Shown piece by piece: positions 19,971 through 31,114 of a DNA stretch of 64,000 nt. The DNA is taken from contig JAUCBJ010000009.1 of the NCBI GenBank assembly GCA_032718475.1, positions 1-64,000 of the forward strand. Reading direction: 5' to 3'. This DNA is from Nemertoderma westbladi (Eukaryota; Xenacoelomorpha; Nemertodermatida; Nemertodermatidae). A program made the position numbers and the translations under genes. The stretch's first letter is position 1. Every line of letters begins with the position of its first letter. The notes beneath the pieces were generated by a model. The model saw only the letters and a list, made by a program, of their open reading frames with translations, was not told the origin of the DNA and searched no databases.

Positions 19971-22370
19971 CTAAGATTGTTCCTCCATGGCGACGTCGTT
20001 ACTCTTCACTGCGAACTCGACTTCACCGGGAGGCGAGGATTCCCCGAGAGGGACGGCATCACCGCCGCCGGTGTCCACCGCCGCACCGGGGGTCTCCCCC
20101 CCGGGGGTCGTTGTATCCGGGGGCGTGGTCCGATCAACCCCCCCTTCCTCCGTAACCTCCTCGTCAACCTTCACTTTCTTCCGTTTATGACTCCGAACAT
20201 CCCGTCGTCCTCCGCCCATCTCGTCCTCCGAGTCGCTCAACTCTTCGTCGCAGGTTATATGTTTATCCGAGGCGCGAATGGAGATCCGTTTATCGGGTTG
20301 TTCGACGAGTTCCTCCTCCTCTTCGTCGTCGTCCACTGCGGCGGCGTCCTCCGGTATCGCGGCGGCCTGCACCCCCGGCGCGTGCGGCAACGCCCGCAGG
20401 TTCTCGTACAGACGAACCTTGATCTTGTCGAGGTAGTCCGTGGTGTTCTGATTGGTCATATTGCTGGGCGATATGTGCAGCTTGAAGTCGGGCCCGTAGT
20501 ACTCGAAGTAGTCGTTGTAGGGCAGTTCGTTGGCGACGTCGACGCCCAAGGCGACGGCCGTCTCGTACGTCCAGCACCGCGCCACGTTACGGATCGTGTA
20601 ACCCCCGCCGCCAAGGATCAGCAACGGCAGGTTGTATTTCTTTACGAAGTCAACGCAACGGCCGTGACCTGGGAAATAAAGAAAAACGCAGTCACATAAA
20701 AAGTTTATTTAACTGGGTAAATAAAGTACCGGTAGCACTTTATAAGATTACCAGTATTTTTTCAACAATTGTACTATTAAGTATTAAAAAATAAGAAAAC
20801 AAGGGTGCTAAACGCCTATATATGCCTACACCTTCCTGTCTGTAAGGAAGGTTAGTAAAGGAGCAGGTTACAGAGGCGGGATGAAAGGAACCAAAACAAT
20901 AAACGAGATTTAGTAATATTGTAGAAAACCCAATGTAATTGAGAATCAACAGCAGTCGGATGAATACCGTAGGCCTATCGGTTTACGGTACATGTACGTG
21001 AAGAGGTGAAGCCCAGACAATATTGAAATACTAATTAAAAATTATTAAAAAAAATTAAATTAATATTAATAAAATTACCGGAATTACCGTTATATATATA
21101 TATATATTCTATAGACTTTTATATGATTTTCCCGGGTGTCCTATTGGGCAGGGCCGCACCAAAATCAATATTATTAAATTATTCTTTGATTTATTCCAAT
21201 AGAAATAATATTCAACGATTGTTGGGCTACATTTATTTGGATTTAACGCATATTTTTTTAAAATAGTGATTATACCAGGATACCATATTATTTTGCCGTA
21301 ATATATATTTATTTGGCAGATATATATACCGGTAGCCAAGGCTCAAGGTACAAAACCAGTCCAGTATGTTTTTAATTTCATTAAATTAACATCAACTTGT
21401 ACAAAATGAAAAAAATATATATATACCCGGTATTTTTTTCTTCAGTAATTGTGTCGTAATAGTTGTCAATAATGTTAATTCAGTAATAAGTGTTGTGTCT
21501 CACAGGTTTATAAAATAAAACAACTTATAATTTAATACCTTTAAGAGTGAGATTGAAGCAACCCAGTCTATCTCCACTCAACGAGTCCGCGCCGCATTGC
21601 AACACTATGGCGCTGGGCTGATACATCTCCATCACCTTGGTGATCACCGGCTCGAATATTCTCTCGTACGAATCGTCGTCGATTCCATCCCGCAACGGGA
21701 AGTTAACCGCGTAGAACTTCCCGCGATCGGCGCCGATGTCACGGAGGTCCCCAGTACCCGGGAAGTATTCCCCGTACTTGTGGAAGGAAACCGTCATCAC
21801 GCGGTCGGTGGTGTAGAACGCTTCTTCGACACCGTCCCCGTGGTGGATGTCAATGTCGATGTATAGAACACGCTGGTGGTACTTGAGAAGTTCCAGGATC
21901 GCTAGAACTATATCGTTAACGTAACAAAAACCTGAAGCTTCTGATTTCTTAGCGTGATGAAGTCCCCCACCCCAGTTAATAGCGATGTCTGCTTGTTGTC
22001 GGTTTAGTTTTACTGCGGACGCTACAGAACCGCCGCTCGACAGCTGACAGAATTCGTACATTCCGTCGAACACCGGGCAGTCCTCGCCAACATTGAAGCG
22101 TTGCATCTGTTTGCTGAACTCTGTCATGTTGTCGGGGCGGATGGATTTGAGGAACTTTATGTAGTCGTCCGAGTGGTAGCGAGTCATCTCCTCGAAGGTC
22201 GCCTTGTGGGGTCGGTAGATCTCCATCTTGCGATACAGTCCGTAGTTGAGAAGGAGGTTGTGTGTCATGCGGATACGGTGGGGTTTCATCGGGTGGCCCT
22301 GCCCGTAGTAATAGTTCCCCACATCGCCGTCGTAATAGTAACAAACTTTGCGTTTGTTTGCCGTCTCCAT
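19971..22370 (-). CDS. HDAC1: class I histone deacetylase HDAC1/2
   Basis: Zn-dependent nuclear lysine deacetylase, the catalytic subunit of corepressor complexes (Sin3, NuRD and CoREST in animals). Coding exon 1 is 22370-21539 and exon 2 is 20668-19971, joined across a GT/AG intron within a Gly codon, giving 509 residues; HDAC1/2 are usually 480-490. The deacetylase domain (about 9-320) is essentially unbroken: catalytic pair H138-H139 in [15 protein letters not shown], zinc ligands D174, H176 and D262, and Y301 in LGGGGY. The tail (about 370-509) is acidic and holds [11 protein letters not shown], matching the CK2-type phospho-serine region of HDAC1/2, then a [10 protein letters not shown] basic stretch and a Gly/Pro/Thr-rich end. 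TTTCAG near 22385 just before the ATG could be an acceptor for a 5' non-coding exon. Only one coding intron is few for this family. The exons are richer in GC than the surroundings. I see nothing to suggest a pseudogene. Confidence 0.95.
20669..21538 (-). other. HDAC1/2 intron
   Basis: Intron of 870 bases with donor AAAG/GTATTA and acceptor TTTCCCAG/GTCAC, phase 1. It contains one copy of the recurring module (about 20855-20900, AACCAAAACAATAAACG) and a TA microsatellite near 21093-21108. Confidence 0.9.
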
Positions 22371-22483
22371 CGCCGAAATCTATTCTGAAACCATAATACT
22401 CAGGGCTGGCAAAGTAGGTTTTTTAGCACCTAGGTTTTTTATGGTATTGTGTATGGCCTGTATCTCACAAGTCAAGACTTCGG

Positions 22484-23120
22484 GTACGTACTAAAAGGTA
22501 GAACGATCTATAACGGGCTATAACGACCTACAGACTTTCTATAAACAAGCTATAACCACCTATAACGAGCTGTAATATGAAAATTTACATTAAAAAACGC
22601 CCCTTGGGTGTGTTTAACTTTTGGAGTAACACGGTGGTCTGAAAAATACCGCAGGTTAAAAATTAGGGTTGGCCTATCTGCCTATGCCTAATTGATACTG
22701 GTAAGTTTTTTATTGGCCTATGCTATATTGCTCACTATATTCCTGTATTCTATATCGACCAGAAGCTGACAGCGAATAGCAGGCGCAGGATGGAGAATAG
22801 ACAGAGAGATGGGAGACCTCTCCACTTCTGCACTGTCTGATAGTCCTGTAGTCTAGTCGGATAATGCAGTAGTGGCATGCTGACTAATGCAGTAATGACT
22901 GATTTCGTGATACCACAAAGATGAAAAGCATTATGAACTAAAAAACCAAATTGCGTAATTAAATTACTGACTAGGAAAATAAATGCATTCTAAAATATGT
23001 TTTTTTATTGTAAATTTTCAGATTATAGCTCGTTATAGGTGGTTATAGCTTGTTATAGGAAGTTATAGCCCGTTATCTGGTTATAGCCCGTTATAGATCG
23101 TTCTACCTTTTAGTACGTAC
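22484..23120. mobile_element. Mutator-like miniature element with 11-bp target duplication
   Basis: Inverted ends start GTACGTACTAAAAGGTAGAA and extend about 110 bases on each side (22484-about 22590; about 23010-23120). Both flanks carry CAAGACTTCGG (22473-22483 and 23121-23131). The arms hold iterated CTATAACGRSC words. Long inverted ends with a 9-11-bp duplication are characteristic of Mutator-like elements. The 637-bp copy has no transposase. It sits about 100 bases upstream of the HDAC start codon, so it may lie in or near that gene's promoter. Confidence 0.8.
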
Positions 23121-23589
23121 CAAGACTTCGGCCTAATCGCGATGCGATAGATTGCCAATCAGACATTGTCAGTCAGTCAGTGATTGTGTTTGTGTATCCT
23201 AGCCCTAGGCTGCTAGGCCTATACTGTACCGGTACATTCTGACATTACACTTACATACAGTGTACAGACAAACTAGGAAATTGCCAAGTGCCATGCATTG
23301 GTAGGCCTACTTCAGTACTGGCTGGCCGTCTGCTACAGCAGTACGGGTCCTACTGTCACTGTCCTACGAATTACCCAAAAAAAAACACAATATTCTCTGA
23401 TATTACAGTCGGGGATTTTCAACGGAGTTAAAATTTCAACTTTATTTTTTAAAATTCAACTTTTTATTAAAATGCAACTTTTGGAGTAGAGCCTAGAGTT
23501 TAAAATGCAACTTTTTTTTAAATTCAACTTTTGGAGTATCTTTGGAAATACTGAAATATGGAATTGGAATCCATTACTGGTTGGTATTC

Positions 23590-24310
23590 CAGTCGGTTAT
23601 TCCAGGGTGGTTATTCCAGTCGGCAGGGCGACTGCAGGAGCCAGGGATCAGGCCGGGGACTTCACTCCTGCTGATTGAGCTGTTTGGAAGATAGCATTCC
23701 GGAGTGAGTCATTTTTATATCCTGTCTCCTTCACCGCCACAGCCAACATGATGGTCTCCAAATGGGTCAGAGGCAGAGGAGCAGATGGGACCAGGGGACA
23801 GGGAGTTGGTTCCGAGACCATGCGAACACCTAGCCAGTAGTCCAGGGAGAGCCTGAATTCCTGGTCCAGGAAGTGTAGGCCCAGATTCTCAGAGGGGATG
23901 GCTTGAAGCCAGTCCCCAGCATGGTGCAAAGCCGTGGAATTGGCAAGGGCCCGGGATCTGAGGTCAGGTGCTGTGGCGAGGAGATTGGTGTGGAGGGCAT
24001 AGTCCACTGAATGGGAAAACTTTCTCTGGGTTACAGGGGTTGGTGTTGGTAGAGCAGAGATTGATCTTCACTCGGGTTCGTTGGCAATGGTGGACAGAGA
24101 GGTGAGAGCAGGTTGTAAGTTTGGGTTGACTGGTGAATGGCCAAGGATGTGAGATATGAGCGACTCAGCCTGGCATGCAGATGCCACGTAGGCAGCTGGG
24201 GCATGTGAAATGGCCTTTCGCAGGCCAAGGCCCCCCATGGAGGTAGGAAGGCATGCCTTGTCATAAGACCAGTCTGAGAGGGATTCTCCAACCAGGTCAG
24301 ACAAGGAATC
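23590..24310 (-). pseudogene. LINE ORF2 C-terminal fragment
   Basis: Minus-strand frames read a protein typical of the region after the reverse transcriptase in some non-LTR retrotransposons: PTSMGGLGLRKAISHAPAAY (about 24170-24250), then WLQAIPSENLGLHFLDQEFR (about 23860-23910), DSLRNAIFQTAQSAG (about 23660-23710) and, one frame over, EVPGLIPGSCSRPADW. At least two frameshifts or stops break it. It differs from the other LINE family in this window. The repeated TATTCCAGTCGG words at its left end mark where it is cut off. Confidence 0.65.
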
Positions 24311-24468
24311 AGGCGTCAGGCATTATCAAGGCAGCGATGATTGCCCTCAAAATGAGTGTTAACAATGTCGTTTATTGTTTTGGTTAGATAAATTCGTCTC
24401 TGTAACCTATCGTGTCTTGCTAACCTGCACCTTTCCCCCAAACGGGCGAAGGTTGGACGCGGGCGCCA

Positions 24469-24592
24469 CAACTCCCTATAACCCATGACATTTGCTAGAT
24501 CATCCGCATCTTTAAGGCCAGTGTCCTTTAAGATGCGTCTCAAGAAAGTCATGGGCTGTCCACCATGCTTATTCACACCATGAGGCTGCCAA
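24469..24592 (-). pseudogene. LINE ORF2 extreme C-terminal fragment
   Basis: This matches the end of the LINE at 24812-25498 (NKHGGQPMTFLRRILKDTGL, then DADDLANVMG). After that it runs into unrelated sequence containing a minus-strand copy of the recurring AACCAAAACAATAAACG module (about 24350-24425). Such a hybrid open frame of 86 codons (24316-24576) is a chance fusion, not a gene. Confidence 0.7.
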
Positions 24593-24811
24593 AGTACTGT
24601 ACTGTAGAGTGTAGATAGGATGATGGCATACTATAGCCGGGCATTTTGTATTACCAATATTGCGTGGTTGCTCACTATCTTGATAATATTTGTGAATGTA
24701 CTGTATGTTCTTATCATATATTATTATTGCTTATAATTTGTTAGTAGTAAGCAAAATCGAAATTTACATAAAACTCTTTATTGTTAAATCAATTTTCGAT
24801 TAAAATTACGT

Positions 24812-25498
24812 AGTAGTAGTAGGATCGGCATGCTGCATTGCAGCTGCATTTTTAAGAATGCTGTGCCGGCTTGTCAACAAAATTGTACCGCCACAACTCC
24901 CTATCACCCATGACATTTGCTAGATCATCCGCATCTTCAAGGCCAGTGTCCTTTAAGATGCGTCTCAAGAAAGTCATGGGCTGTCCTCCATGCTTATTCA
25001 CTCCATGTGGCTGCCAAAGTACAAGATTATGCACTGACTGGTCCTCACGGCGAAAGCAATGTCCTGCAAAGCGGAGGCGATTTTGTTCTAGTGTCAAGCT
25101 TGGGGGAACCAATGAGACACCTCCAATGTTATATAGTGTCTGGTTGGAGATGTGTGCATTGTACTTGACACAATGAACCCGGCGTAGCATTCTTGTGAAT
25201 GTGCCATCCAGATATTTGGTGTCCTCAGCAGTTAGAGCCCAGCATGGACTCCCATAGAGGAGTACTGGAACTACTGCTGCTCTAAATAATCGGACCTTAA
25301 GTTTCCGATTAATTCTCGGTGACTTCCAAATCCTGGAAAGCCTATTCAAGGCTGCCCATGCCTTTCCCTTACGTATTCGAAGGTCCTCCTGACTTCCGGA
25401 TCCATGATCCCAGGTAACAGAAGTCGTCCACATCTGCACATGCTCAAGCATACCATCTTTTGAGGTTATGCTCATCCGATCAGAGACTTGCTGAGGAC
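24812..25498 (-). pseudogene. LINE reverse transcriptase gene, 3' part
   Basis: The 3' tail CTACTACTAC and the conserved untranslated end (about 24812-24880) precede the C-terminal part of a non-LTR retrotransposon ORF2, read leftwards. Key phrases are RIRKGKAWAALNRLSRIWKS, LFRAAVVPVLLYGSPCWALT, RMLRRVHCVKYNAHISNQTL and RLRFAGHCFRRED, the usual layout downstream of the catalytic domain in RTE/CR1-like LINEs. The gene is cut at 25498 by the hAT-like element and continues at 27171-27512. Near 25400 this copy has a small change relative to the copy at 62765, altering the DDFCYLGSW motif. Confidence 0.85.
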
Positions 25499-27170
25499 TA
25501 GGGCTCAACAGAAGCTTCGGCTTCGGTTCGGTTCGGGCCGAAGTTTGGCAATTTCGGTTCGGTTCGGCTTCTGCAATTGATACTGCAGAAGCCCGGAGCA
25601 AACTTTGCTAAATATTCCAAGTATTACATTGACTGATTGAGCTACAGTAAGACCAGAAGACAGTAAGACTAATCAATCTGTCCATCGTTGTACTAATTAA
25701 TTTTGGAGTGTAAACGTTAAGCAGACACTGGTGCAGACACCTGGTGCAGACACTGGTGCAGACAGTGGTGCAGACACTGGTGCAGACAGTGGTGCAGACA
25801 GCGGTGCACGCACTGGTGCAGACATTGGTGCAGACACTGGTGCAGACAGTGGTGCAGACACTGGTGCAGACAGTGGTGCAGATACCTGGTGCAGACACTG
25901 GTGCAGACACCTGGTGCAGACACTGGTGCAGACACCTGGTGCAGACACTGGTGCAGACAGTGTGGTGCAGACACTGGTGCAGACACTGGTGCAGACACTG
26001 GTGCAGACAGTGGTGCAGACACTGGTGCAGACAGTAAAGGGGCGAGCAGGTTAGTAAAGGAACAGGTTTCAGAGGAGTATTGGGGGAACCAAAACAATAA
26101 ACGTTATTGTTTTGTGGGCTAGGAATACCCAAGGGCCAAGAATACTCGCAGGCTAAGAATACTCGCGGGCTAAGAATTCCTGAGACCTTACAGTAGTTCG
26201 TGAATGTATATCCCCAGCATGAGACAATAACTTAATGAGCTCGTTTTAATATACAGTAATAAGCAGTGGCTCCAGTAAAGGTAAACCAATAAAACATACT
26301 CTGTATAAAGTAGGTCATGTAAAAAACAATCAAACACTTTCGCTTATACCTCATTCCTTGGAGACATTGCTGCTTACAATTTATAGACATTATTGTTTAT
26401 ATGAAAACGGGAATACCGATTAATTATTTTCGTACACACCACTTATAATTATTTGTAATCAGCGCACATTCACCCGCACGCACCTCGACTTGTACTATAT
26501 ACGTCCTCCCTACTTCAACTTTTCAGTAGTTACTCGCATATTTGTAGATAATAAAGTCAGAAAGTCTATGATAAAATATCATATAATAGTGCCTGGTGAT
26601 ATTGTGTTTTGTGGTACTCTGGTATTTCAGTATTTTCACCAGGTGTCTGCACCACTGTCTGCACTACTGTCTGCACCACTTTGTAGTACCCTATTTTTTA
26701 ATTAATCATAACTTTGATACATAATACCAAATATACCTACTACCTCATATAAATAGTATTACAAAGACTACCTGTACTTTTAGTGAGGTTTTCTAAATTT
26801 GATGTCACTACTGACACTGTACGGCTTACTACAGGTGAAAATGTAGTGCATACAGTAAGTGCATGCATACAGTAAGTATACAGTAGTTTAGGCTGTTAGG
26901 TTAGTAATGTACAGTAATGTAAATATTGCCATTTTATTTTGTAGTATTTATTTTTTTAATTAATCATAGCTTTCTCGCTAAGTCCGCAGACCAAATAGGT
27001 ACCAGTCTGCCACTGCCAGTCAGCCAGTATAGTGATGTAAATACGAATTTATGACCATAACTTGCTAACTTTCTGAACTTCGGTTCGGATTCAGTTCGGT
27101 TCGGCCCGAAGTTGGCCCTGCTTCGGTTCGGTTTGGTTCGGCCCCATAAAGTGCCTTCTGTTGAACCCTA
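25499..27170. mobile_element. hAT-like element inserted in a LINE, 8-bp target duplication
   Basis: The ends are inverted repeats: TAGGGCTCAACAGAAG left, complement of CTTCTGTTGAACCCTA right. CTGAGGAC lies immediately outside both (25491-25498, 27171-27178). The intact LINE copy at 63200 shows the empty site, with one CTGAGGAC followed by TTTCAAAGTTAAC. Just inside each end is a block of GGTTCGG/CCGAAC words. No transposase frame remains; the interior holds a 12-bp minisatellite and one copy of the AACCAAAACAATAAACG module. Length 1672 bp. Assignment to hAT is from the 8-bp duplication and TAGGG-type ends. Confidence 0.88.
25721..26036. repeat. 12-bp minisatellite (TGGTGCAGACAC)
   Basis: About 26 copies of CTGGTGCAGACA with variants (AGTGGTGCAGAC, ACCTGGTGCAGAC) are in tandem inside the hAT-like element. 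A short inverted run of the same unit (GTCTGCACCACTG) is at 26642-26683 near the other end. Open frames across it on both strands are artefacts of its 12-bp period. Confidence 0.9.
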
Positions 27171-27512
27171 CTGAGGACTTTCAAAGTTAACTGTCAAAAT
27201 TTTGGTCTTTCTGGAGTTAATAAAAAGACCAACACTAGAAGCAGCATGTTCTAATGAGCTGAGGAGCCGTTGGGCTCCCTCTAGTGATTCTGAGAGTACT
27301 CCTAAGTCATCAGCGAAGTCTAGATCAGTTAGGTACTTGGCAGGATTTCCTCGACTTCTGGAGCCAGTAGGTGGAGTTATCATCACCCCATCATCATTAT
27401 GATGATCTAAGGATATGCGTAGAACATAGTGAACCACAATAATGAACAAGAATGGTGCAAGTGTGTCTCCTTGGAGGACGCCCCATAACACTTCAAATGG
27501 TTCTGTGTAGTT
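27171..27512 (-). pseudogene. LINE reverse transcriptase gene, central part
   Basis: This continues the gene of 24812-25498 on the other side of the hAT-like insertion. It encodes VLQGDTLAPFLFII and the catalytic DLDFADDL motif (the [Y/F]xDD box, here FADD), then SRKTKILTVNFESPQ up to the insertion. At 27513 similarity to the LINE copy at 63540 stops, next to the 1.9-kb element starting at 27530. The catalytic core is recognisable but the gene is truncated and dead. Confidence 0.85.
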
Positions 27513-27529
27513 GTAGAGTTGTAGGCAAG

Positions 27530-29415
27530 CAGTCGGTGAGAAGTCAAAAATTGGACTTGAGTCCAAAATTGGACTTCGACTCCAGTTCAAGTCCAAAATT
27601 GGACTTCTGTGAGTCCAATATTGGACTTCAAATCAGCCAATTGTTCCAGGGCCTTGGGTAATTGGATCGGGTGGGATTTTTTTTTTTTAATCGAAAATAT
27701 ATCAAAAAATAAGAGTTTTGAACAGGGGGACCTGAAATTCACAGGGGGAACTTTTTTTATAAGGCTTTGAATTTTTACAAAAGTCCACTATTGGACTTTA
27801 AGTCTAATTTTGGACGTGACATTGAGAATCAAACTTAAAGGTACATTAAAGCATGACAGATGAGAGACAGCCAGACAGCTATTAAGTTATGGAAAGTTAC
27901 CTTTGCCATTTGCAGCTCTGTATGTATCTTCAGTGTACTGTACTTAGAATATAGGCTAAATGGTACATTCTAGGTACTTTGTACTTTACTTTTAGCATAT
28001 TGTTTACATTCATGTTATGTCTAACCTTACAGCCTTATGTACCCAGGATTTTAGAGCAGTAGAGTCTTTAGGACTAGATTAGATTATGCTCCAACAAATA
28101 TTTAATTACAATTTATATTTGGTGGAAACTGGCTGACTGGTAGCAATGCCAGGTTTGCCAACAACAGCTGCTGCTACCTGCTAAGGCTAACTACAGTACA
28201 AGCTATGATTTCGTCTAAGCCTATGGGAGCCCTATCAGAAAGAAATACAACAAGTTGATGCTACCACCATATCTTCTAATTTTTCCATACAACAGGAAGG
28301 GTGTTTTAAAACAGCTGTATAATGAAAGGGGATTAGTAACTGATTAACGTGTTGGGGTCTCCACATAATAAGTACAAAGTAAGAAGTAACACACGTCATA
28401 ATTATAAACCAATTGAATGAAACGAACAGGTTACAGAGGCGGGCTTTTCTAACTAAAACAATAAACGGCCACTTTTGACTTTACCAATTGAAGGAGCCCT
28501 ATCACCTCACCACATACTACTACTACAATCGGCATGCTGCATTACAGCTGCATTATATATATAGACCCTATTACTGTATTAAGAATGCTGTGCCGGCTTG
28601 TTGACAAAAGTGCGCCTCCACGTCTCCCTCACACTCTTACAGCCTTATAACCCATGACATTTGCTAGATCATCCGCATTTTCAAGGCCAGTGTCCTTTAA
28701 TACAGTAAGAAAGATGCGTCTCAAGAAAGTCATGGGCTGTCCACCATGCTTATTCACTCCATGAGGTGCACTGGCTGGTCCTCACGGCTTAAAAGCGATG
28801 TCCTGCAAAGCGGAGGCGGCTTTTGTTCTAGTGTCAAGCTTGGGGGAACCAATGACTGAATGAGACACCTCCAACTCCAATGTTATATTGTGTCTGGTTG
28901 GAGATGCAGAGATGTGTATATTGTACTTGACACAGTGAACCTAATCAAAACAATCAGTCAATAAACATTAACTCAATTACATAATAGGTTACAGTTTTCA
29001 GTAGTCTTATTTTTGCCATACGAAAATACCACAGGTATGGGTATGAATGAACTATACAGCTATAACTCAACTACCGCTACTGCGGTATACACCGCTAAGG
29101 CAGTAAGGCTACCGCAAAGCCATACCACTACGGCAAAAAGTAACTACTGATGTCTGACTGTATGTGTGCGATCCCTGCTTATAATACTTATAATAATTAA
29201 TTTGATCATTAAAATAATGTTGCATTGTAAATGTAATTATGTAATATATATGTACTGATACGGGATGCAGTTTTGATTTTAATACCGATATACAGTATGG
29301 CAGCATGGGTACACTTGGAGTTGTACTAAAGTCCAATATTGGACTTTGGAGTCCAAAATTGGACTTGAAGTCTAAAATTGGACTTGAAGTCCAATTTTTG
29401 ACTTCTCACCGACTG
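27530..29415. mobile_element. 1.9-kb element, palindromic subterminal repeats, 5-bp target duplication, copy 1
   Basis: Ends are inverted repeats CAGTCGGTGAGAAGTCAAAA. GCAAG occurs directly outside both ends (27525-27529 and 29416-29420). Within about 100 bases of each end the near-palindrome AGTCCAAAATTGGACT (or AAGTCCAATATTGGACTT) is repeated three to five times, with another pair further in (27780-27815). The interior has no long frame but includes a LINE 3' end (28525-28945) and one copy of the AACCAAAACAATAAACG module (about 28425-28470). The copy at 39320-41261 is similar along its full length. I cannot assign a superfamily: 5-bp duplications occur in Transib, but these ends lack the CAC start of Transib. 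Confidence 0.85.
28525..28945 (-). repeat. LINE 3' end captured in the 1.9-kb element
   Basis: The region from GGCATGCTGCATTACAGCTGC to the TGTCTGGTTGGAGATG.. block matches the LINE at 24812-25200, with small insertions. The same captured tail occurs at 40340-40755 in the sister element, so it entered before the two copies separated. Confidence 0.8.
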
Positions 29416-30267
29416 GCAAGGCGCAGGTCTAGGTACAGAAGTACAAGTACTGCACAATACAGTATCAGTATTGTGTTACCCTTAAAAAATATAAGCTATG
29501 GCTTGAATTACCTACTGCTGTACTGTAGCCCTTTTGTGCAGAACGCCACATAATATTGCCAGACAGTACTGTAGTGGCGGGTGCCGCGGTGGCGCCTATC
29601 ACACGTGACTAATAATTGAATATTATGACTAAGACATAAAAAACTTTCATTATCTAATTATTTAGGACAATTACATCCTGACATTTATACAGATCATCCA
29701 AGTCAGCAAGTTGATGTAGGGAACATTCAACATAGGTTGGTGCAATAACAACTTCGTACTATCACCCATATAACAATTGCTTGACCTGCAGTCAGCAGGT
29801 CAAGCAATACAGCAATAGGCCTACCGGCAGACCGGTACGGCTGTGCGGGAACTGTACTTCCTGTAACTGCATACTGTAGACCTACTGTTAGGCCCGGCTG
29901 CAACAACCTGCAAGGCAAGGCCTATCAGCGAGTCAGCCTACTGGCCTATGCTAGCTCAATACAATAGCTGGCTAGTACCAGTACTCTGGTACTAGCTGAC
30001 AAGTACTGTAGTATGCTCCGCTAGGCTACGCTCATGGCTGCATGGCATGGCAATGCATGGCAACCTTACTCAAGGTCCAAGGTAAGGTACGTAAGGCTGT
30101 AAGCTGTAAGGTCACCTCGCCATGTGCCATGGCTACAGCCTGGGGCTACGCCACGGCCACAGGAACAAACAGGCCACAGCGCTATCCAGGTATGACTGTC
30201 GACGGGACGACTGCCAGACCAGAATACAGGAATATACTGTCAGACTGTTGTCAGTTGTGCTGCTGTA
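29416..30267. other. intergenic, no gene recognised
   Basis: The sequence is rich in short palindromic and self-complementary words such as CAGTACTG, GTACTGTAC and AGGCCTA. A 91-codon frame at 30042-30317 has no recognisable content. I see no gene. Confidence 0.4.
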
Positions 30268-31114
30268 CAGTAGGGAACATACCCTTAAATAAGCTCCAAA
30301 AGCGGGTTCTTATTTAAGGAAAATGGCTCTTATTTAGGGGTTTTTGGGCCTTTTTTGGATATTTTTTCGACATAATATGCAAGAACTTGTTTCAGTAAAA
30401 AATACCGCATAATTTTATTTCACAATATAAAAGTTGGTTCTTTCTTGAACATAATGCAAAAAACCAGAAAACCTTTCACCGTCCGGTTTTTTTTCTACAG
30501 GCGTTTTAAAATTGCATCAAAAATACGACCAGTTCCTAAATAAGAGGGATTTTTTAAATTTACCTTATTTAAGACATCGAAATTGTACACAAATACTAAA
30601 AGTCCTTAAATAAGAACTTTTTGACATGGGTTTCTTATTTAGGTATACAATTTCATTCCAAAATCTGCATACTCCTTAAATAAATTAAATATTTCTCATT
30701 TCTCACAGAGAGTAGAAGCAGTTCCGCGACAATAATAATATTGCTCCTCAAAAGAGGGCCCTTACTGCATCAGGGACGCGTTTTTCGACAGAGCCCCGTC
30801 AACTGAAACAGCCAGTGCCGCTAGTCGATGGGGTTGACTTGTTGACGAGAGGCTATTATGAGGCGCAATGGGATACACATTGCGTGTCTCCTTCTGTCAA
30901 CCAATACTGGCCTCATTTCTCATATATTAAATTAAATAAATTAAATTAAATATCCTTACTGCCTTATATTATGTCTCTTATAACCTCGTCTCCCAGCCCC
31001 GTCCTCCTTCTGCCCTTATCTGCTTATGACAGTTATGACCTCCTACCCGCCTAACCTTGACAGGACATTGTAAGATGCAGAGATAAGGGAGCTTCTGAGC
31101 TTAATTGGATAGGT

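Noticed and set aside
19977-20699. 240-codon plus-strand frame
   Set aside because: Antisense of HDAC exon 2, whose reading is certain from conserved motifs.
24316-24576. 86-codon frame joining a LINE C-terminus to LARHDRLQRRIYLTKTIND
   Set aside because: The second half is the recurring AACCAAAACAATAAACG module read through by chance; the other module copies do not keep this frame open.
25608-26122. Frames of up to 174 codons with CLHQ or GADT repeats
   Set aside because: Product of the 12-bp minisatellite within the hAT-like element.
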